A stretch of DNA of 64,000 bases from CAYFKJ01 sp964343605 (GTDB lineage Bacteria > Pseudomonadota > Alphaproteobacteria > UBA2966), in NCBI GenBank assembly GCA_964343605.1, contig CAYFKJ010000001.1, positions 744,001 to 808,000 of the forward strand. Reading direction: 5' to 3'. The position numbers and the translations under genes are program-made. Of this stretch, positions 41,031-49,119 are shown in pieces. Each line of letters begins with the position of its first letter. Position 1 is the first letter of the stretch. The notes under the pieces were generated by a model. The model did no database searches and had not been told where the DNA came from. It was given only the letters and a program-made list of their open reading frames with translations.

Positions 41031-44000
41031 CTACTCCGCTGCTTCGCGGGTGATGTGCTCGCCTTTGTATTCGGCCAGCAGGGCCTGCAGCTTGGCCTCC
41101 GCCTTTTCGATATTGGCCGATTTCACCGGACCGTATCCGCGGATCATTTCGGGAATCGCGGCAATCTCGACAGCCAGTTCCAGCTTGGCCGGCGTCAGTC
41201 CGGCCAGAAGTTCGTCGATGGTGCCGAGGTAGTCCGCGATAAGGCGGCGTTCCGTACGGCGGTCCTCCTGGTAGCCGAAGGGATCGAAGGCGGAGCCCCG
41301 CAAACCCTTCCAACCGGCCAGGAGCCGTAAAACCGGCATCAACCAGGCGCCGAACTTTTTCTTGCCGGGCCGGCCCGCGCTGTCCACGCCGGTCGCCAGG
41401 AACGGCGGCGCCATGTGGAAGTTCAATTTGAAATCACCCTCGAAACGTTCCTCCAGTTCCTCGAGAAATCCCGTTTGGGTGTAAAGCCGTGCGACCTCGT
41501 ATTCGTCCTTGTAGGCCATCAGACGGTAAAGCGCCCGGGCGACGGTTTCCCGCAGCTTTTCGGAGCCCGGCTGAACCTTCATTTCCGCAGCACTCACCCG
41601 GTTGACGGTTTCCAGGTAGCGGTTCGCGTAGGCCTGATCCTGATAGGCCGTCAAATCCTTGACGCGGTTCGAAATGAGCGTCTCGACACTGTCGGCCGGG
41701 GTTGCCTCGGCGGGCGTTCCCCAGGCGATGGTTCCAAGAGCATCGGGGTCGTGCGCGGCCAGCCGGCCCCAAGCGAAGCTCGCCTTGTTCTCCTCGGCCG
41801 CCCGGCCCATTCTCTCGATCGCCGCCATCAAGGAGGCTTCTTTGAGCGGCACGGCGCCCATCTGGAAGGCGTAGCCCAGCAGGAAGATGTTGGCGGCGAT
41901 GGAATCGCCGATCAGCGCCTCGCTCAAGGTCTTGGCCGGCACGTAGTGGGTGCAATCCTCGCCCGACGCCAGTTCCAGGCGCCGGCGAAGTTCGGCTTCG
42001 TCCAAACGGAAACTCGGATCGTTGACCGAGGCCGCCACCGGCAACACGTTGGCGTTGACGACCGCCCGCGTCACGTCAGGCCGCATGGCCTTCAGGACCG
42101 TGGGACTGGCGCCGACAACCATGTCGCCGGCCACCAGCAAGTCGGCACCGCCGAGCGGCAGGCGGGCAGCGAGTTTTTCGCCCGCGTCGGCTGAAATCCG
42201 CACGTGCGTGAGAACGCTGCCGCCCTTCTGGGCCATGCCCGTGAAGTCCAGCACCGAAATGCCGCGGCCCTCGATATCGGCGGCCAGTCCGAGCAATTGG
42301 CCGACCGTGACCACGCCGGTTCCGCCGACGCCGGCGACCATAATGCCGTAGGGCCTGTCGAGGCCCGGCAGTTGCGGCGCGGGCAAGTCCGTGGGTACCG
42401 GCGTCGTGGACTTGGCCTTGCGGCGCGGTTTGGCGCCGTCCAGCGTCACGAGCGCCGGGCAGAAGCCCTCGAGGCAGGAGAAGTCCTTGTTGCAGGCCGA
42501 TTGGTCGATCATGCGTTTGACGCCATAGGGCGTCGGTATCGGCATCACCGACAGGCAATTGGATTGGGTTCCACAATCGCCGCAGCCTTCGCACACGGCT
42601 TTGTTGATGTAGACCCGGCGCTGCGGGTCGGGCGCTTCGCCGCGGCGACGGCGGCGGCGTAGCTCAGCGGCGCAGGTCTGGTCGTAGATGATGGCGGAGA
42701 CGCCCTTGATCTTGCGGAAAGATTTCTGCAGGTCGTCCAGGCGATCGCGATGGTGGACGCTGACGCCGGACGGAAATCTCGTTCCGGCCGGATACTTTGA
42801 AGGATCGTCCGCCACGACGACGATCTGGTCGACGCCTTCGGCGCGGACCTGTTCCGCCAGTTTGGGCACCGTCAACTGGCCTTCCAGCTTCTGTCCGCCT
42901 GTCATGGCCACGGCGTCGTTGAACAGGATCTTGAACGTCATGTTCGATTTGGCGGCGATGGCCTGGCGCAAGCCGAGGATGCCGGAATGGACGTAGGTGC
43001 CGTCGCCCAGATTCTGGAAAATGTGGTCGTAATCGACGAACGGCGCCATGCCGACCCAGTTCACGCCCTCACCGCCCATGTGCATGATGCCGAAGGTATT
43101 GCGGTTCATACCCATGGCCATCAGGTGGCAGCCCGTTCCGGCCAGCGCGCGGCTGCCGTCCGGCACCTTGGTGGAGCGGTTGTGGGGGCATCCCGAACAG
43201 AAATAGGGCGGCCGGTCGACCACGGGCGGCAACGGACTGTCGGCATCGCGCGCCTTCAGCATGGCGAGATACCGTTGCGCCGAGGGAGTGTCCAGTGCAT
43301 CGCCCAGGAAGCGCACCAGGGCGCGGGCGATGTCTGCCCCGTCGATCTCTCCGTTGGAGGCGATCAGCGTCTCGCCCTTGAGGTCGGTCTTGCCCTCGAC
43401 CGTGGGACGTTGGCCATCGGGCAGGCCGTAGAGCAGTTCCTTGATTTGGCTTTCGACGAAGGCGCGTTTTTCTTCGACGACCAGGATTTTTTCCAATCCG
43501 TCCGCGAATTCCGTCACGCCTTGGGGTTCCAGCGGCCACGACATGCCGATCTTGAAAATGCGTAGACCCATGCGGGCCGCTTCGGCGTCGTCGATGCCGA
43601 GATCGGACAAGGCCTGGCGCAGATAGAGATAGGCTTTTCCGGTGGCGGCAAGGCCGATCCTGGCGTCCGGGCTGTCGGTGACGATGCGGTTGATGCCATT
43701 GGCGCGGGCAAAAGCCATCGCCGCAGGGATCTTGACCTGCTGGTTTCGAACCTCCTGCGCCAGCGGGGGATCGGGCAGGCGGATGTTGGGGCCGTCCGCC
43801 GGCATCTCGAAATCGTTGGGGATGACGAAACGGGGATTTTCGGGATCGATGGTGATGGAAGCCGAGGATTCGACGGTTTCGGAAACCGCCTTGAAGCCGA
43901 CCCAACAGCCCGAATAGCGTGAGAGCGCCAGGCCGAACAAGCCGAACTCCAGATATTCCTGAACGCTTGCGGGGTGGAGTACCGGCATCATCCAGGACGC

Positions 44001-44489
44001 CATCAACTGCTCGCACTGGTGCGCCTGGCTCGATGAAACGGCGCCGTGATCGTCGCCCACGACCACGAGGGCGCCGCCGTGCGGGGCGCTGCCGTAAGAG
44101 GTCGCGTGCTTGAGGGCGTCGCTGGCGCGGTCGAGGCCGGGACCCTTGCCGTACCACATGCCGAAGACGCCATCGACGTTGGCATCGATGGAGAGCGGCG
44201 CTTGTTGGGTGCCGATCACCGCCGTCGCCGCCAGCTCCTCGTTGATAGCGGGTTGAAAGATGATGCCGTTTTTGCTGAGAAAATCCTTTTGCCGCGACAG
44301 CTCGCGATCCAGTTCGCCCAGCGGCGAGCCCTGATAGCCGGAAGCGAATCCCTTGGTATTCAGTCCGGCGGCTTCGTCCCGGCGTTTCTGTTCAAGGAGA
44401 ATGCGGACGAGGGCTTGCACGCCCGTCATATACGTCCGTTCCTGTTCCGCCGCGTGCCCGGGCACGTCGGAAATCTCTGCGTTCGACAT
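41031..44489 (-). CDS. Indolepyruvate ferredoxin oxidoreductase family protein, fused alpha-beta (paralogue 1)
   Basis: 1152 residues, a fused 2-oxoacid oxidoreductase of the aerobic IOR type. The N-terminal half has the pyrimidine/TPP domains (VGDDHGAVSSSQAHQCEQLM; PPYFCSGCPHNRSTKVPDGS; MGGEGVNWVGMAPF). A ferredoxin-like segment follows: CEGCGDCGTQSNCLSV, CNKDFSCLEGFCP. The C-terminal part has the gamma domain MVAGVGGTGVVTVGQLLGLA and a DUF6537-like tail. It decarboxylates aryl or branched 2-oxoacids to acyl-CoA with transfer of electrons to an acceptor. Start ATG 44489 follows GTGGAGG. Divergent from an Lrp/AsnC gene with paired Lrp-like sites, so amino-acid control is likely. Confidence 0.92.
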   Translation of the reverse strand: MSNAEISDVPGHAAEQERTYMTGVQALVRILLEQKRRDEAAGLNTKGFASGYQGSPLGELDRELSRQKDFLSKNGIIFQPAINEELAATAVIGTQQAPLSIDANVDGVFGMWYGKGPGLDRASDALKHATSYGSAPHGGALVVVGDDHGAVSSSQAHQCEQLMASWMMPVLHPASVQEYLEFGLFGLALSRYSGCWVGFKAVSETVESSASITIDPENPRFVIPNDFEMPADGPNIRLPDPPLAQEVRNQQVKIPAAMAFARANGINRIVTDSPDARIGLAATGKAYLYLRQALSDLGIDDAEAARMGLRIFKIGMSWPLEPQGVTEFADGLEKILVVEEKRAFVESQIKELLYGLPDGQRPTVEGKTDLKGETLIASNGEIDGADIARALVRFLGDALDTPSAQRYLAMLKARDADSPLPPVVDRPPYFCSGCPHNRSTKVPDGSRALAGTGCHLMAMGMNRNTFGIMHMGGEGVNWVGMAPFVDYDHIFQNLGDGTYVHSGILGLRQAIAAKSNMTFKILFNDAVAMTGGQKLEGQLTVPKLAEQVRAEGVDQIVVVADDPSKYPAGTRFPSGVSVHHRDRLDDLQKSFRKIKGVSAIIYDQTCAAELRRRRRRGEAPDPQRRVYINKAVCEGCGDCGTQSNCLSVMPIPTPYGVKRMIDQSACNKDFSCLEGFCPALVTLDGAKPRRKAKSTTPVPTDLPAPQLPGLDRPYGIMVAGVGGTGVVTVGQLLGLAADIEGRGISVLDFTGMAQKGGSVLTHVRISADAGEKLAARLPLGGADLLVAGDMVVGASPTVLKAMRPDVTRAVVNANVLPVAASVNDPSFRLDEAELRRRLELASGEDCTHYVPAKTLSEALIGDSIAANIFLLGYAFQMGAVPLKEASLMAAIERMGRAAEENKASFAWGRLAAHDPDALGTIAWGTPAEATPADSVETLISNRVKDLTAYQDQAYANRYLETVNRVSAAEMKVQPGSEKLRETVARALYRLMAYKDEYEVARLYTQTGFLEELEERFEGDFKLNFHMAPPFLATGVDSAGRPGKKKFGAWLMPVLRLLAGWKGLRGSAFDPFGYQEDRRTERRLIADYLGTIDELLAGLTPAKLELAVEIAAIPEMIRGYGPVKSANIEKAEAKLQALLAEYKGEHITREAAE

Positions 44490-44609
44490 TTTTCCTCCAC
44501 TTCGAGGGTCGCCACGCGGCGCTGCAGCGCCGTCTCCCCGCGACCAGGAAAATAATACGTTCCTCAATTAGGGAAAATCACTGCGAATATCCTTGTTAAA
44601 TGAACGTAA

Positions 44610-44626
44610 TTGGATGATTATTCCAA
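44610..44626. promoter_or_regulatory. Lrp-type site 1
   Basis: TTGGATGATTATTCCAA: 5-bp arms TTGGA and TCCAA around a 7-base AT-rich centre, as in Lrp/AsnC operators. The centre is 30 bp from site 2, about three helix turns, suiting cooperative dimer binding. It lies between the oxidoreductase and lrp genes. Confidence 0.6.
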
Positions 44627-44640
44627 AATATCGAAGAATT

Positions 44641-44655
44641 TGGAAAATCATTCCA
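44641..44655. promoter_or_regulatory. Lrp-type site 2, overlapping the regulator start codon
   Basis: TGGAAAATCATTCCA: arms TGGAA and TTCCA around AATCA. It shares the TGGA/TCCA ends and AT-rich centre with site 1 and reaches the A of the lrp ATG, so it fits autorepression. Confidence 0.6.
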
Positions 44656-45125
44656 TGGCACGCCTGGACCGTTACGACCGCATGATTTTGTCCGCCCTGC
44701 AGCGCGATGGACGCATGGCGATGGCCGATCTGGCGAAACACGTCGGTCTCTCCCCCTCCCCCTGTTGGCGGCGAAAAAAACAGCTTGAGGACGCCGGCGT
44801 GATCCGGGGCTATACCGCCCTCGTCGCCCCCAAAGCCGTTGGTCTCGGTCTCAACGCCTTCGTCAACGTCGCCGTCGACCTTCACCACGCGGAAGAATTC
44901 GAAGCCCTCATCTCAAAACGCGAAGAGGTGGTGGAATGCTACGCCATGACGGGGGGGCAAGACTACCTTGTCCATGTCATGGTGACCGACATGGAGGATT
45001 TCGACCGCTTCTTGAGAAGCGAAATGGCGCACATGCCCGGCGTCGAACGCGTCAATTCAAGCTTCGCCCTCAAGGCGATCAAACAGAGCGCCGCCCTGCC
45101 GGTCGACTCCGCTGCGGAAATCTAA
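44655..45125 (+). CDS. Lrp/AsnC family transcriptional regulator
   Basis: 156 residues. An N-terminal winged helix-turn-helix (LDRYDRMILSALQRDGRMAM, ADLAKHVGLSPSPCWRRKKQ) is followed by the RAM ligand-binding domain (GYTALVAPKAVGLGLNAFVN; CYAMTGGQDYLVHVMVTDME). Ligands of this family are usually amino acids. It is divergent from the fused indolepyruvate oxidoreductase gene and most likely regulates it in response to an aromatic or branched-chain amino acid. Start ATG 44655 has no strong ribosome site; in-frame codons upstream encode an unlikely extension across the operator. Confidence 0.93.
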   Translation: MARLDRYDRMILSALQRDGRMAMADLAKHVGLSPSPCWRRKKQLEDAGVIRGYTALVAPKAVGLGLNAFVNVAVDLHHAEEFEALISKREEVVECYAMTGGQDYLVHVMVTDMEDFDRFLRSEMAHMPGVERVNSSFALKAIKQSAALPVDSAAEI

Positions 45126-45932
45126 CTACGCCCAACGCTTCAGGAACGCGTCGAGCCGTTCCTTGTGCTCGTCGGTGCGGAACATGTAATTCTGTACCAC
45201 CGCCTCGTATGACAGGCAGGTGTCAAGATCGGTTGTCTCACCGCGCAGCAGGGCGTTTTTGGTGTTGGCGGCGGCGCGCCGGGGATAGGCGTCGACGATT
45301 TGGCGCGCCATAGCCCGGGCTTGCGCCAGCAGTTCATCGGTCGGCACGACATCGACGAACAGGCCGAGCTCCCGCCCCATTTCGGCATCGACGGTCGCGC
45401 CCGTCAAAATCAGGTGCCGGGCCTTGGCGGCGCCGACGTGACGCGGCAATAGATAGGTGCAACCCATGTCGGCGCCGCTGGCGCCGATGCGGCCGAAGGC
45501 GAAATAGTAGCTCGCCTCGGGTGAGGCGACTGCGAAATCGCAGGCCATGGCCAACGCCGCGCCGCCGCCGACGGCGTGGCCGTTGACCGCGGCGATGACA
45601 GGCAGTTCCAGTTCGCGGATACGCTTGGTCAGGCCAAAGGCTGCGCGGATGACGTCGAGTTGCCATTCGATGTCGACATCCTCGCTGCCCAGCAGGCCCT
45701 TGAGATCGGCGCCGCCGCAGAACGCCGGCCCGCTGCCCGTGAGAATGATGACGCGGCAGGACTTGTCCGACTCCAGACGGTCGAAGGCCGCGTTCAGCAG
45801 CCCCGGGACCTCAGCCGTCAACGGATTTCGCTGATCGGGGCGGTTAAATGTTATCAGCCCGATTCCGTCGTCGATTTCGACCAGCACTTCGGGATTGTCG
45901 TCCGTTTTCCGTACGTCCGCCGCTTCGCTCAT
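45126..45932 (-). CDS. Enoyl-CoA hydratase/isomerase family protein
   Basis: 268-residue crotonase-fold protein. The oxyanion-hole segments are PAFCGGADLKGLL and AAVNGHAVGGGAALAMACDF, followed by FGRIGASGADMGCTYLLPRH. At the usual second catalytic Glu position the sequence reads GASGADMG, so a glutamate corresponding to Glu164 of rat hydratase is not present; the enzyme may be an isomerase, thioesterase or C-C lyase rather than a simple hydratase. It is convergent with the lrp gene, with the stops adjacent. Monocistronic. Confidence 0.88.
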   Translation of the reverse strand: MSEAADVRKTDDNPEVLVEIDDGIGLITFNRPDQRNPLTAEVPGLLNAAFDRLESDKSCRVIILTGSGPAFCGGADLKGLLGSEDVDIEWQLDVIRAAFGLTKRIRELELPVIAAVNGHAVGGGAALAMACDFAVASPEASYYFAFGRIGASGADMGCTYLLPRHVGAAKARHLILTGATVDAEMGRELGLFVDVVPTDELLAQARAMARQIVDAYPRRAAANTKNALLRGETTDLDTCLSYEAVVQNYMFRTDEHKERLDAFLKRWA

Positions 45933-46125
45933 CGTCCGCTTTCCTTCCCGGTGTTTTTCGCGCCTAAGACGCTAGCAATTTAAGATGCGCCACAGAAGGC
46001 AAATAAACCGCCCCGTCCAAAAATCCGGATCAGGTGATCGTGAAGTTCAAGTCATTTCGAGGGGCCCGAAATTGAGATAGGATATTCGATCCTCGGATAT
46101 TTCTCGGGCGGCATCGGGAGGAATC

Positions 46126-46899
46126 TTGACCATTCGCCTGCGACTTCTCGCGCTTGTCGTTGCTTTGGGGCTGCCGGTTTCACTGGCACTTCCGGGCAAG
46201 CCGTCGAGTGCGGCCGAAAAGTTCGTCATGGCGACATTCGAATTCGCGCCTTACGTCTACACGGCGGACGACGGCAGCATCCGCGGCCTGGTGGTGGACA
46301 TTGCCCGCGAGGCCCTGGCGATAATGGGACGTGAAGCCGTGTTCCAGCCGCTTCCCTGGAAACGAGCGATGGCAACCGCCAAAAGCGGCCGGGTCGACGG
46401 CATTTTGCCGATCTACAAAAACGCAAAGCGCATGGATACCTTCAGTTTCTCGGAGATGCCGGTTCATCATTTCCGTATCGCCCTCTTTCGCAAAGCCGGG
46501 CGCCCGGATGCCTTTGACGGGACCGTCGAAAGCTTGCACGGCAAATCGATCGTCCGCTTGGGCGGCAGCGTCACCTCGCCGGAATTCGACAAGGCGGCCA
46601 CAGACGGCAAGATCACGCTGGTCAGCGTGCCCAACATTGAATCCAAATTCAAAATGGTCCAGCGCGGCCGGGTCGACTTCGCCACCGGCATCTGGCTTTC
46701 CAGCCTCAAGAAGATCGACGAACTGGGTCTCGGCGAGGATATCCGCGCCTCGAACGCCTCCGTAAATTCCCGGCCCGGCTTCCTGGCAATGAAAAAGTCT
46801 CCGGAAAATGACCGGTTTCTCAGGCAGTTCGATATCGTGATGGAGAAAATGAAACGTTCGGGCGCCACACGGAAGATTATCGCGGGTTACGCACCCTAG
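46126..46899 (+). CDS. Periplasmic substrate-binding protein, family 3 type
   Basis: 257 residues with a Sec signal peptide (MTIRLRLLALVVALGLPVSL, cleavage after SSAA near residue 30) and a mature domain beginning EKFVMATFEFAPYVYTADDG. SIRGLVVDIAREALAIMG, WKRAMATAKSGRVDGILPIY and LHGKSIVRLGGSV follow the SBP_bac_3 plan of amino-acid-binding proteins. No ABC permease or ATPase gene adjoins it, so it may be an orphan binding protein or a sensory partner. The start is TTG 46126 with GGGAGG 4 bases upstream. The 193-base gap before it holds no other gene. Confidence 0.8.
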   Translation: MTIRLRLLALVVALGLPVSLALPGKPSSAAEKFVMATFEFAPYVYTADDGSIRGLVVDIAREALAIMGREAVFQPLPWKRAMATAKSGRVDGILPIYKNAKRMDTFSFSEMPVHHFRIALFRKAGRPDAFDGTVESLHGKSIVRLGGSVTSPEFDKAATDGKITLVSVPNIESKFKMVQRGRVDFATGIWLSSLKKIDELGLGEDIRASNASVNSRPGFLAMKKSPENDRFLRQFDIVMEKMKRSGATRKIIAGYAP

Positions 46900-47022
46900 G
46901 ACCGAATTTCCGCCCTAATCCTGCCATAAGCTGGATTACACCCGGTGGGCAGGGTGAACGGACATTTAACGCCTGATCGGGCATAATTCGTCATACGTTC
47001 TTTCTGAGGTTTCGGAGGTTTG

Positions 47023-48486
47023 ATGAAAGGCTGGAAAACGCTCGGCATCGCGCTGTGGAGCGCCGTTTTCATGCTCAGCGCCCAGGGCGCCGTCGCCGGC
47101 GAAAACGTTGCCGTCATCATCGGCAATTCGGACTATCGCGACGGCATCCCGGACGTGGCTTATGCTGGCCGCGACGCCGCGGCGATCAAGGCTTACCTGA
47201 CCGGCGTGCGCGGCTTCGACGCCGCCAACATCATCGAACTGCGCAATGCCACCAAGGCGCAGATGGAAGCGACGTTCGGCAACGCGTACAACCCGCGGGG
47301 ACGGCTATGGCGCTATGCCGATCCCGAGCAGGCCGGCGAGATCTTCGTCTTCTTTTCCGGCCATGGCGTTCCCGGCCTCAACGATCAGCGGCGCTACCTG
47401 CTGCCGGTCGACGCGGAACCCGACTTCGCCGACATCAGCGGCTATCCCATCTCTCAATTGTTCGAAAATCTGAAGGGCTACAAAAACGCCACCATCGTGC
47501 TTGACGCCTGTTTCTCCGGCAACAGCGCGGGCGGAACGCTTTTTCCATCGTCATCGGGAATTTCCATTTCCGCCCGCGCCGAGGCCCACGCACCGGGTCT
47601 GACGGTGCTGACGGCTGCCGGCGCCGGCCAGTTGGCGAGCTGGGACCATCGGGCGCGCCATGGCCTTTTCACCGAATACTTCCTGCGTGGCGTCTACGGC
47701 GAGGCCGATCTGGACCTCGACGGACATATCCGTGCCGGCGAGATGAAAACCTTCCTCGACCGCGACATGACCAGGATCGCCAGGCGCACCTATGGCCGGG
47801 AACAGGACGCTTCCCTGAGCGGCGCGCCGGATCGCCTGTTCGCCACGTTTTCTCCCTGGGCGAAACCGCGGCGCCCGCAAATCAATGAAACGGCCAAGGC
47901 CGACAACAAGGTCACAAAGGCCGAGCCCGAACAAAAATGGCTGCCGCCGGAAGAGGTAACGCCTCAGCCGCAACCCGCACCACAGCCGCCAGCGCAAAAC
48001 CAACCCCGGGATTCGACGACGGATCTGGTCCTTAAGACCATTATCAAGGGCCTGGAGGTCTACCGCGACGTCATCCGCATGGACCGCCCCGCCGTCAGCC
48101 GGCGCTTGGTGGGCATCCGCAGCCGGCCGGAAAAGGAGGCGGTTAAGATCGGCAGGCTGCGTCCCGATCAGCCGATCCGCATCACGGGCCGGGTCGAAGG
48201 CACCAACTGGCTGCGCGTCCTGTTCCGTGGCGGCGACGGCTACATAAAAGCCTCCGCCCTATCGCCGTTGGAGCCCGGCGAACTTCGCCTCTGGCGCATC
48301 GCCCAGGAAACCGGCCGGCCGAGGGCCTACCGCCAATACGTCAAGCGCTTTCCCGACGGCCACTTCGTCAACCGCGCCCATGCCTTCTTGCGCGGGGCGG
48401 CGCTGACCAGCGACAAGCGTCCGCCACCGCCGCAGGCCCGGCCCTTGCCGCCGAAAAACCAGAAATGGAAACCACCGAAGAAGTAA
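47023..48486 (+). CDS. Secreted caspase-family (C14) protein with C-terminal SH3-like domain
   Basis: 487 residues. A signal peptide (TLGIALWSAVFMLSAQGAVA, cleavage near residue 26) precedes a caspase/metacaspase-fold domain (about 28-270) with catalytic His114 in VFFSGHG and Cys163 in VLDACFSGNS. A Pro/Gln-rich linker (about 310-335) leads to a bacterial SH3-like segment (LVGIRSRPEKEAVKIGRLRP, NWLRVLFRGGDGYIKASAL) and a basic, proline-rich tail. It should act in the periplasm, probably at the cell wall; its targets are unknown. ATG 47023 has GGAGG 4 bases upstream. No toxin, immunity or NLR-type partner genes adjoin it. Confidence 0.88.
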   Translation: MKGWKTLGIALWSAVFMLSAQGAVAGENVAVIIGNSDYRDGIPDVAYAGRDAAAIKAYLTGVRGFDAANIIELRNATKAQMEATFGNAYNPRGRLWRYADPEQAGEIFVFFSGHGVPGLNDQRRYLLPVDAEPDFADISGYPISQLFENLKGYKNATIVLDACFSGNSAGGTLFPSSSGISISARAEAHAPGLTVLTAAGAGQLASWDHRARHGLFTEYFLRGVYGEADLDLDGHIRAGEMKTFLDRDMTRIARRTYGREQDASLSGAPDRLFATFSPWAKPRRPQINETAKADNKVTKAEPEQKWLPPEEVTPQPQPAPQPPAQNQPRDSTTDLVLKTIIKGLEVYRDVIRMDRPAVSRRLVGIRSRPEKEAVKIGRLRPDQPIRITGRVEGTNWLRVLFRGGDGYIKASALSPLEPGELRLWRIAQETGRPRAYRQYVKRFPDGHFVNRAHAFLRGAALTSDKRPPPPQARPLPPKNQKWKPPKK

Positions 48487-48508
48487 TTGATATCGGCCGA
48501 GCAGGAAA

Positions 48509-48958
48509 TCAGTACTTGGCGTAAACGCTGGCGCTGCCGTCGGGTCGGATCGCCATCACCTGATAGCGCTCGGGGGTTCCGCCTTCCATGCCGGGCGAAC
48601 CGATGGGCATGCCGGGCACCGACAATCCCCTGATCTTCGGGCGGGTGCGCAACATCCGGGCCACCTCGGCCGCGGGCACGTGACCCTCGACGACGTAACC
48701 ATCGACGATGGCTGTATGACAGGATTGCAGGTTGTCGGGCACGCCGGCCATTTTCTTGATTCGGTCGAGATCGTCCATGTTGCGGACTTCGACGGTATGA
48801 CCGTTCATCTTCATGTGTTCGACCCATTTGCCGCAGCAACCACAACTGGGCGATTTGTACACCGTCATCTCCGCGGCCATGGCCAGTCCGACGCCCGCAG
48901 TAGAGAGCAGAAATGCCAGCAGGGCGGCGGAAAAATATGTTTGCAAATGCCGTTTCAT
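48509..48958 (-). CDS. DUF411 periplasmic metal-binding protein
   Basis: 149 residues with a signal peptide (cleavage after AMAA at residue 29) and the DUF411 pattern: MTVYKSPSCGCCGKWVEHMK (Cys39, Cys41, Cys42), DNLQSCHTAIVDGYVVEGHV (Cys80, His81) and PGMPIGSPGME near the C-terminus. Proteins of this family are associated with copper or silver tolerance. A CueR/MerR-type operator-promoter lies 46-68 bases upstream, supporting a metal-stress role. GAGAGG lies 8 bases before the ATG. Convergent with the caspase-family gene. Confidence 0.9.
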   Translation of the reverse strand: MKRHLQTYFSAALLAFLLSTAGVGLAMAAEMTVYKSPSCGCCGKWVEHMKMNGHTVEVRNMDDLDRIKKMAGVPDNLQSCHTAIVDGYVVEGHVPAAEVARMLRTRPKIRGLSVPGMPIGSPGMEGGTPERYQVMAIRPDGSASVYAKY

Positions 48959-49003
48959 GGCAGTGCCTCTCGGTAGGTATATGTCGCGCCAACCAGCTTA
49001 TGA

Positions 49004-49026
49004 GGGTTCCAGAACTGGAAGGTCAA
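49004..49026 (-). promoter_or_regulatory. CueR/MerR-type promoter of the DUF411 gene
   Basis: Read on the minus strand, TTGACC (49026-49021) is followed by the dyad TTCCAGTTCTGGAA (49020-49007) and CCC, the layout of MerR-family promoters, in which the regulator binds between the -35 and an overly distant -10. It resembles known CueR sites (ACCTTCC-n-GGAAGGT). No MerR-family gene is in the window. Confidence 0.6.
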
Positions 49027-49030
49027 TGGG

Positions 49031-49067
49031 ATGATCTTAGTCAATCCGTAAATTCGACTAAGGTCAT
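49031..49067. promoter_or_regulatory. Long inverted repeat upstream of the Kef gene
   Basis: ATGATCTTAGTC (49031-49042) and GACTAAGGTCAT (49056-49067) are complementary at 11 of 12 positions with a 13-base centre. It lies 53-89 bases before the antiporter start and just upstream of the DUF411 promoter. It may be an operator or 5'-leader hairpin for the antiporter gene. Confidence 0.45.
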
Positions 49068-49119
49068 ATTTGCGCCATATTGGTGCGGCATCCGTGGGTG
49101 CGCGGAAGGAAAGGAATAG

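Noticed and set aside
47023..48486. Caspase-based antiphage defence system
   Set aside because: It is exported and has no linked sensor, effector or toxin genes typical of defence loci.
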